Source of the DNA: Parachlamydiales bacterium
GTDB taxonomy: Bacteria > Chlamydiota > Chlamydiia > Chlamydiales > JAEMRK01
Length of the DNA stretch: 43,555 bases
Assembly (NCBI GenBank): GCA_016463375.1
Contig: JAEMRK010000008.1
Span: forward strand, 1 to 43,555
Reading direction: 5' to 3'
How positions within the stretch are numbered: the first letter of the stretch is position 1; every line of letters begins with the position of its first letter. Positions 38,886 through 43,555 of the stretch are shown in pieces. The notes beneath the pieces were generated by a model. It was not told the DNA's origin, did no database searches, and saw nothing but the letters and a program-made list of their open reading frames with translations. The translations under genes and the position numbers were made by a program.

Positions 38886-39968
38886 TTAAAGAGAGATCTG
38901 CATTAACTCTTTTGATCGCGTATTAAATAATTCATATCCATCATCATTTACATGAATAATGTCTTCAATTCTGACCCCCCCAATATTTGGTAAATAAACA
39001 CCAGGTTCAAGTGTTAATACCATTCCAGCTTTTAACACTTGTGATTCAGTATATTTATTATCTCTCAAAAACGGTGCTTCGTGAGTTTGTAAACCAATAC
39101 CGTGTCCTAGACTATGATTAAAGTAATCTCCCAAACCAGCATCTATAATAACTTGTCTAGCCGCCCTATCTAAATGAGCAATTGGAGTTCCAGGTTTACA
39201 CAATACCATAGCAGCCAATTGCGCTCGCTTTACAACGTCGTAAACCTCAAGCATTTTATCAGAGGGTTGTCCTGTAAAAACTACTCGTGTCATATCAGAA
39301 TGATAGTTATTTAATATCACTCCGATATCAATTAATACAGGTTGATTTGCCTCAAGTTTTTTGTCAGTTGGATGGTGATGTGGTAGTGAAGTATTTTCAC
39401 CAAATGCAATGATGCTATCAAATGCCAAGCTATCTGCACCTTGATCCAACCAAAAAATCTGCAATTGTTTAGCGATGTCTTTTTCTGTACAGCCTCTTTT
39501 TAAAATCGATAATACATAGTCGTAGCCTCGTTCGTTAAGAGCCTGAGCTTTTTTTAATAAAACAATTTCATCAGCTTCTTTGATTAAGCGAATTTGGCCA
39601 ACGAAATTTTCAAGTGGGATGAGTCTTGCGAAATACCCCTTATATTTTTCAAAGTTAACATAGGTTGTAAAGCTTTGATTAAATCCGACTTTTGGATTTG
39701 AAATACCACAATCTAAAATAAATTCAGAAGCGCGTTGCTCATTTAAAATGTCTTTTGTATCTACAACAGATTGGGTCTTTACATATTCTAAATATCGGCC
39801 ATCGACAAAAAGTTGAACAACCTCAGTTGATACCAATAAATGACCAACCGATAACTCTAAACCAGTTAAATAAAATATATCGAGTGGATCATCTACAATA
39901 AAAATATCAACATCATATTGTTCTAACAGGTGTTGGACTTTGTTAATGCGGCTGTTCAAATCAGGCAT
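38886..39968 (-). CDS. pepP: Xaa-Pro aminopeptidase / M24 metallopeptidase
   Basis: 360 residues. Removes an N-terminal residue preceding proline, in the cytosol. An N-terminal creatinase-like domain (~1-125) is followed by the pita-bread catalytic domain with all five metal ligands: the two aspartates in DIGVILNNYHSDMTR, the histidine in LGHGIGLQTHEAP, and glutamates in LTLEPGVY and VRIEDI. The start overlaps the end of mutL by eight bases, the same mutL-pepP pairing as in Chlamydia (CT575-CT574). Confidence 0.93.
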   Translation of the reverse strand: MPDLNSRINKVQHLLEQYDVDIFIVDDPLDIFYLTGLELSVGHLLVSTEVVQLFVDGRYLEYVKTQSVVDTKDILNEQRASEFILDCGISNPKVGFNQSFTTYVNFEKYKGYFARLIPLENFVGQIRLIKEADEIVLLKKAQALNERGYDYVLSILKRGCTEKDIAKQLQIFWLDQGADSLAFDSIIAFGENTSLPHHHPTDKKLEANQPVLIDIGVILNNYHSDMTRVVFTGQPSDKMLEVYDVVKRAQLAAMVLCKPGTPIAHLDRAARQVIIDAGLGDYFNHSLGHGIGLQTHEAPFLRDNKYTESQVLKAGMVLTLEPGVYLPNIGGVRIEDIIHVNDDGYELFNTRSKELMQISL

Positions 39969-41763
39969 GTGTAAACTTCTTTTGTAGTTCTTCGTTTGAT
40001 AATTTTATCCAAATGCGTTTACCCATTGGGCAATAGTTTAAATCCCCTAAATGACACAGCTGTTGCATGATAATTATCGCTTCTTCATGCGTTGGTATCT
40101 TATGAGCCACTGCAGCTTTACAAAGGGCGTAACTCACTTGATTTTTACATTCTTTTTTCCAAGGATCTCTTTGGTCACTTAAATCCGCAATGAAAGATCG
40201 TATGAGATTCTCAATATTTCTTTTCAAAAACGGTTGTGGCAGTGCATCGACAATATATGATCCTTTACCTAAAGATCGCATCGAAATACCCTGTTTTTGA
40301 ATTTCATCCAGATGCAAATCTATCAGGTGATCTTCTTGAGGTGTTAACTGTAAATTAAGCGGAATTAAAAGATTTTGAATTCCCCATTCCTTATTATTTT
40401 CACCGTTTACAAGATCGTGATACAATATTTTTCGCCGTGCCGCAATGCTATCAATAAGAATAAGGCCTTCTTGTGAACAACTTGGGAAATGTAGACCATC
40501 GACTAACAAAAATGTGCTATATAATCCTAAAACTTGGGGCGTTGTAAACAACGATTCCACAGTTTGATTATTTGGCTCTATGTCATTACCATCATTTGTT
40601 ATACACTCATTAGCTACAAAATCTTCGGTTGGATTTATTTGATAAACATTTGTATCCTGCGCTTCAGGTTTCATGTAATGCCAATCTGACATGCGCTTAT
40701 CTTTAAAAAAAGATGGTTTTAGCGAATTCCACACATTTGATTGGCAAGATATCGTAACTGAATTTTTCCCCAGCCTTTTTTCAAGTGCCCTAGTAATTTG
40801 TAAACGCATTTCTTTTTCATGCCTCAAACGTACCTCTTTCTTTTGAGGATGAACATTGGCATCAACTAGATCTGTTGGTAATTCAATATTTAAGACAAAT
40901 ACAGGGTGTCGTCTTGGTGGCAACAAAGTTCCGTAGGCATCCATAATTGCAAAAGATATCAGCGGACAAGTTACCGGCCGTTTATTAATAAATAAAAATT
41001 GCCCACTTCTATTTTGGCGATGGGCTTCGGGTAATCCAACATAACCAAAAATTTTCAAGCCATTTTCATCATGTTCAAAATGACTTAATTGGTTATAAAA
41101 AGACTCTCCGAGAACATCTTTTATACGTCCGCCCATCCGTTTCATTACATCAGTTTCTTTTTGAGCATTTACCGATAAAAGTTTTTTTTGCCCTGCATAA
41201 CAATGAAATGAAATGTGAGAATTAGCTAAAGCCTGCAAGTTGATCGTTTTAACAATTTCTGCCGTGTCAAAAGCAATAGATTTTTGAAATTTTCTTCTTG
41301 CGGGTACATTGTAAAACAGATCTGCCACTTCAATTGTTGTTCCAATTGATTTAGCTACAAAAGCGCTATGTACTAACTTACCCCCCTCAACTCGTATTAG
41401 AGTACCTTGATCTTTTTGTTGAGCAGTCATCAATGTGAGTTTAGAAATTGCGGCAATTGAAGGTAGTGCTTCTCCTCGAAAACCCATGGTTTGTAAAACC
41501 ATTAAATCATCTGTTTGACGTATTTTTGATGTAGCATGACGCTCAAGACATAATACTGCATCATCTTGACACATGCCCAAGCCATCATCAATAACACGAA
41601 TAAGTTGCTTACCGCCACCAACAATCTCAATTGTAATTGTGGAGGCATGAGCATCGATTGAATTATCAACGAGCTCTTTAATGACGGACGAAGAGTTTTC
41701 TACAACTTCGCCTGCAGCTATCTGATTAATAGTAAGTGAATCTAAAACAAAAACTTTAGCCAT
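39961..41763 (-). CDS. mutL: DNA mismatch repair protein MutL
   Basis: 600 residues. The GHKL ATPase N-terminus is intact: IAAGEVVENSSSVIKELVDNSIDA, VIDDGLGM, and TMGFRGEALPSI. The linker (~330-400) is variable, followed by the C-terminal dimerisation domain ending in CPMGKRIW, the family's C-P-H-G-R-P position. The nuclease motif D-Q-H-A-x-x-E of endonuclease MutLs reads DSIAARR at 438-444, so the protein should lack nicking activity. It couples MutS recognition to downstream repair. A NqrA-like gene precedes it by 30 bases on the same strand. Confidence 0.94.
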   Translation of the reverse strand: MAKVFVLDSLTINQIAAGEVVENSSSVIKELVDNSIDAHASTITIEIVGGGKQLIRVIDDGLGMCQDDAVLCLERHATSKIRQTDDLMVLQTMGFRGEALPSIAAISKLTLMTAQQKDQGTLIRVEGGKLVHSAFVAKSIGTTIEVADLFYNVPARRKFQKSIAFDTAEIVKTINLQALANSHISFHCYAGQKKLLSVNAQKETDVMKRMGGRIKDVLGESFYNQLSHFEHDENGLKIFGYVGLPEAHRQNRSGQFLFINKRPVTCPLISFAIMDAYGTLLPPRRHPVFVLNIELPTDLVDANVHPQKKEVRLRHEKEMRLQITRALEKRLGKNSVTISCQSNVWNSLKPSFFKDKRMSDWHYMKPEAQDTNVYQINPTEDFVANECITNDGNDIEPNNQTVESLFTTPQVLGLYSTFLLVDGLHFPSCSQEGLILIDSIAARRKILYHDLVNGENNKEWGIQNLLIPLNLQLTPQEDHLIDLHLDEIQKQGISMRSLGKGSYIVDALPQPFLKRNIENLIRSFIADLSDQRDPWKKECKNQVSYALCKAAVAHKIPTHEEAIIIMQQLCHLGDLNYCPMGKRIWIKLSNEELQKKFTHA

Positions 41764-41793
41764 GACTCAAGTACACCTGGTTTAGATTTACTA

Positions 41794-43008
41794 TTAGAAA
41801 AGGTTATTTTCCTCAATTAATGAAAATATTTTTTTTTCAACTAAGGTTTGTAAAGGATGTATTGTATGATAGTCTGGTATCTTTTTAAAACTTAATTCAT
41901 TTAAAGATAATGACCATACTAAATGGAACTTGTCTGTGGCCTTTTGTTTTTTTAAAGCACGCCACAGCAACCAGTATTTGAAACGATCTTTAAGTAAAGG
42001 TCTATTCCTCACAAATTGTGGTAAATTGATTTCAAAGATCCGCTTTACATAGATTAAACAGTTTTTAAAAAAAACAAGGGGCTTATGTTTCCACCTGGCT
42101 CTTTTAAGTTTTTGTAAAACATGGGGCAAATTGATATACGAATTTGTTTCTAAATATCTTTGATGACTTCCTAAATATTGACCTATACTTTGAATGTGTC
42201 CATTACAGTCATTTATTTGAACGATCTTATCGGGATGAAATAGAGTCGATAATTTTGCAATTGGCCATCCCTTACGAACATTAAGTATTCCTTGATAAGT
42301 CAGCCCATTTCCTTTTAAATAAATTGTCATAGACGTTGGATAAGTTCTTGTATTTAACAGATGCGCAATACCGACAACATCTTCTATGTGAATCGTCCAT
42401 ATTCCTGGATTAGTTCCATTTAAGGAATGAAAACGCTCAATAATTCGAGTCATTGAGACATTTTTTTTAGAATGAATAATTCTAACTTGATCGGAAATAT
42501 TTTCAAATTTTGCTGGATGGGTTTTTACAATATTGATTGTTTGATTACACAAACAACGTAAAAGAATTAAAGATCTTTGTAAAGCTGCTTTACATTCATT
42601 AGTGTATGGATACCAATAAGGAATTTCAATGAATATAGATTGGGGTATTTCATCTAAACGCGGAGTTATGTCAAACGGCCTCTTCCTAAAAGCGCTTAAT
42701 AACCCCACCTCGTTTAAATATTTTACGGTTGAATTTGCACTGGAATCGGACCTAAAGATCGGTAAAACTATATGAGTTTCAATTGTGCTGAGTTCAATAA
42801 CAATAGATGCGTTATAATCTGTAATGGTAACATCTTTTACAAGACCACAAGCGGGTGACAAAAAACGTCTACCCGACCCATCAATTACAAGTAATTGGCC
42901 AGTTTTTACTACGTCATTAACTTTCGACGACGTCGAAAAACAATAGCCGTCCCTACGATCTAAGACGAGCGCGATATGTGACGGATTCAAATCAAATAAT
43001 ATAGCCAT
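41794..43008 (-). CDS. Divergent NqrA-like protein (Na+-NQR subunit A family)
   Basis: 404 residues. Several stretches match NqrA in order: VKTGQLL with the S-P-A-x-G-x-V region (35-58), LNEVGLLSAFRKRPFD (98-112) like NqrA's SGLWxALRTRPF, and PGIWTIHIEDVVGIAHLLNT (201-220) like its WxINYQDVIAxGKLF. A YLGSHQRYL stretch follows later. NqrA proteins are ~450 residues; this one is shorter and its last ~110 residues are unusually basic and unlike NqrA. No other nqr gene is in the window. It may be a paralogue with a new job rather than the true NQR subunit, which lies elsewhere in chlamydial genomes. Confidence 0.65.
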   Translation of the reverse strand: MAILFDLNPSHIALVLDRRDGYCFSTSSKVNDVVKTGQLLVIDGSGRRFLSPACGLVKDVTITDYNASIVIELSTIETHIVLPIFRSDSSANSTVKYLNEVGLLSAFRKRPFDITPRLDEIPQSIFIEIPYWYPYTNECKAALQRSLILLRCLCNQTINIVKTHPAKFENISDQVRIIHSKKNVSMTRIIERFHSLNGTNPGIWTIHIEDVVGIAHLLNTRTYPTSMTIYLKGNGLTYQGILNVRKGWPIAKLSTLFHPDKIVQINDCNGHIQSIGQYLGSHQRYLETNSYINLPHVLQKLKRARWKHKPLVFFKNCLIYVKRIFEINLPQFVRNRPLLKDRFKYWLLWRALKKQKATDKFHLVWSLSLNELSFKKIPDYHTIHPLQTLVEKKIFSLIEENNLF

Positions 43009-43060
43009 AACTTCAATCTAAAGTTATAGCTATTTTGTGCCAACAATGGACTAGAAATTA

Positions 43061-43483
43061 TTAACTAGCCATCCAGTTTTTTTTACCGCCGATACGTGGA
43101 TTTTTTTGATCCGATCGATTTGAATCGATATTCTTTTGATCAGTTTTTTGATCAAAAGTTTGTGAAACTGATTTTTGAAATCTTTCAGCTTCATTTTTCA
43201 TGTATTGGATCAATTCCCACTGCTCTTTAGTAAAATTGCCGGGATTTTCCACAAAGGCAGACATTTGCTCTTTGGTCATTCCCATATCTTGTAGTAATCG
43301 ATCAGATTGTTGGTTAAGTTTATCTATTAATCCTTGAACTTTACTCAACAACCCATCAATTTCATCCAAAGACATATCCTGAATTTTTGATGGATCGCTA
43401 GTGTCACCAATCGATGCTTTTGTAACTTCAAGCACTTCATTAATGATTTTTTTAACGTTTTCCATCTCTTTTGAAACGTCCAT
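43061..43483 (-). CDS. Small coiled protein, positional equivalent of type III secretion gene CT577
   Basis: 140 residues from ATG 43483, chosen because CGGAGG lies nine bases upstream; a TTG 21 bases earlier also opens the frame. The protein is all-helical in appearance, with a heptad-like region (about 5-65) and MTKEQMSAFVENPGNFTKEQW in the middle. The C-terminus is polar, Gln/Asp/Lys-rich and ends in WMAS. I do not recognise the family by sequence. In Chlamydia, mutL (CT575) is followed by scc2 (CT576), CT577, copB and copD; this gene occupies that neighbourhood, so a type III secretion role is inferred. Confidence 0.6.
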   Translation of the reverse strand: MDVSKEMENVKKIINEVLEVTKASIGDTSDPSKIQDMSLDEIDGLLSKVQGLIDKLNQQSDRLLQDMGMTKEQMSAFVENPGNFTKEQWELIQYMKNEAERFQKSVSQTFDQKTDQKNIDSNRSDQKNPRIGGKKNWMAS

Positions 43484-43555
43484 GACAGCTTGCCTCCGTG
43501 CCAATAAAGGTCTGGAAGTTTGACCTTATCTAATAATTAGACTAACACTTGATAG

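Overview
The window is A+T-rich chromosomal DNA of a member of the phylum Chlamydiae, most likely an amoeba-associated 'environmental' chlamydia (Parachlamydia/Protochlamydia-like) rather than a Chlamydia species. The gene neighbours point there: mutL-pepP beside a small type III secretion-type protein, eno near an rsbU-type phosphatase, and gspF-gspG followed by four small membrane proteins. Large extras are also present (Trk potassium uptake, an RND efflux operon, a class III cyclase, a phosphoinositide-kinase-like protein). I see no insertion sequence, phage, integrase or CRISPR array, and every gap between genes is shorter than 300 bases.

Layout. Positions 1-1003 hold a 3'-truncated aroB (-). 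A divergent pair follows: a type II phosphatidylinositol 4-kinase-like protein and an HExxH membrane protein. Next come a secreted TPR/glycosyltransferase-like protein (-), a UvrD/PcrA helicase (-), a NamZ/DUF1343 muramidase-like protein (+), groES-groEL with a CIRCE operator and promoter, and an FmdB zinc ribbon. On the minus strand lie prmA, trkH and trkA. At 15.1 kb a tRNA-Arg(ACG) heads a plus-strand run of metallo-beta-lactamase-fold hydrolase, 2-Cys peroxiredoxin and an RND tripartite efflux pump.

Positions 22.1-26 kb carry a small unknown gene and a trmH/spoU-rsgA-eno operon (-). Then come an RsbU-type sensor phosphatase (+) and a CCA-adding/poly(A) polymerase (-). Positions 29.2-33.4 kb form a type II secretion operon that I read as gspF-G-H-I-J-K. 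Positions 33.5-36.3 kb hold an NlpC/P60-like protein lacking its catalytic cysteine, divergent from an OppA-type lipoprotein. The right end, all minus strand, carries a HAMP/class III adenylate cyclase, pepP, mutL, an NqrA-like protein and a small coiled protein that positionally matches the type III secretion gene CT577.

Themes. Several genes concern the envelope and host interface: the type II secretion pseudopilins, the NamZ/NlpC-like/OppA peptidoglycan-linked set, the RND pump and the probable effector kinase. Others are signalling sensors (RsbU, cyclase) or housekeeping. The strongest leads are the PI4K type II-like kinase, the four pseudopilins that all lack the usual glycine before the processing site, and the NlpC/P60 pseudoenzyme. 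Functions are inferred from motifs and remembered family features; no database search was run.
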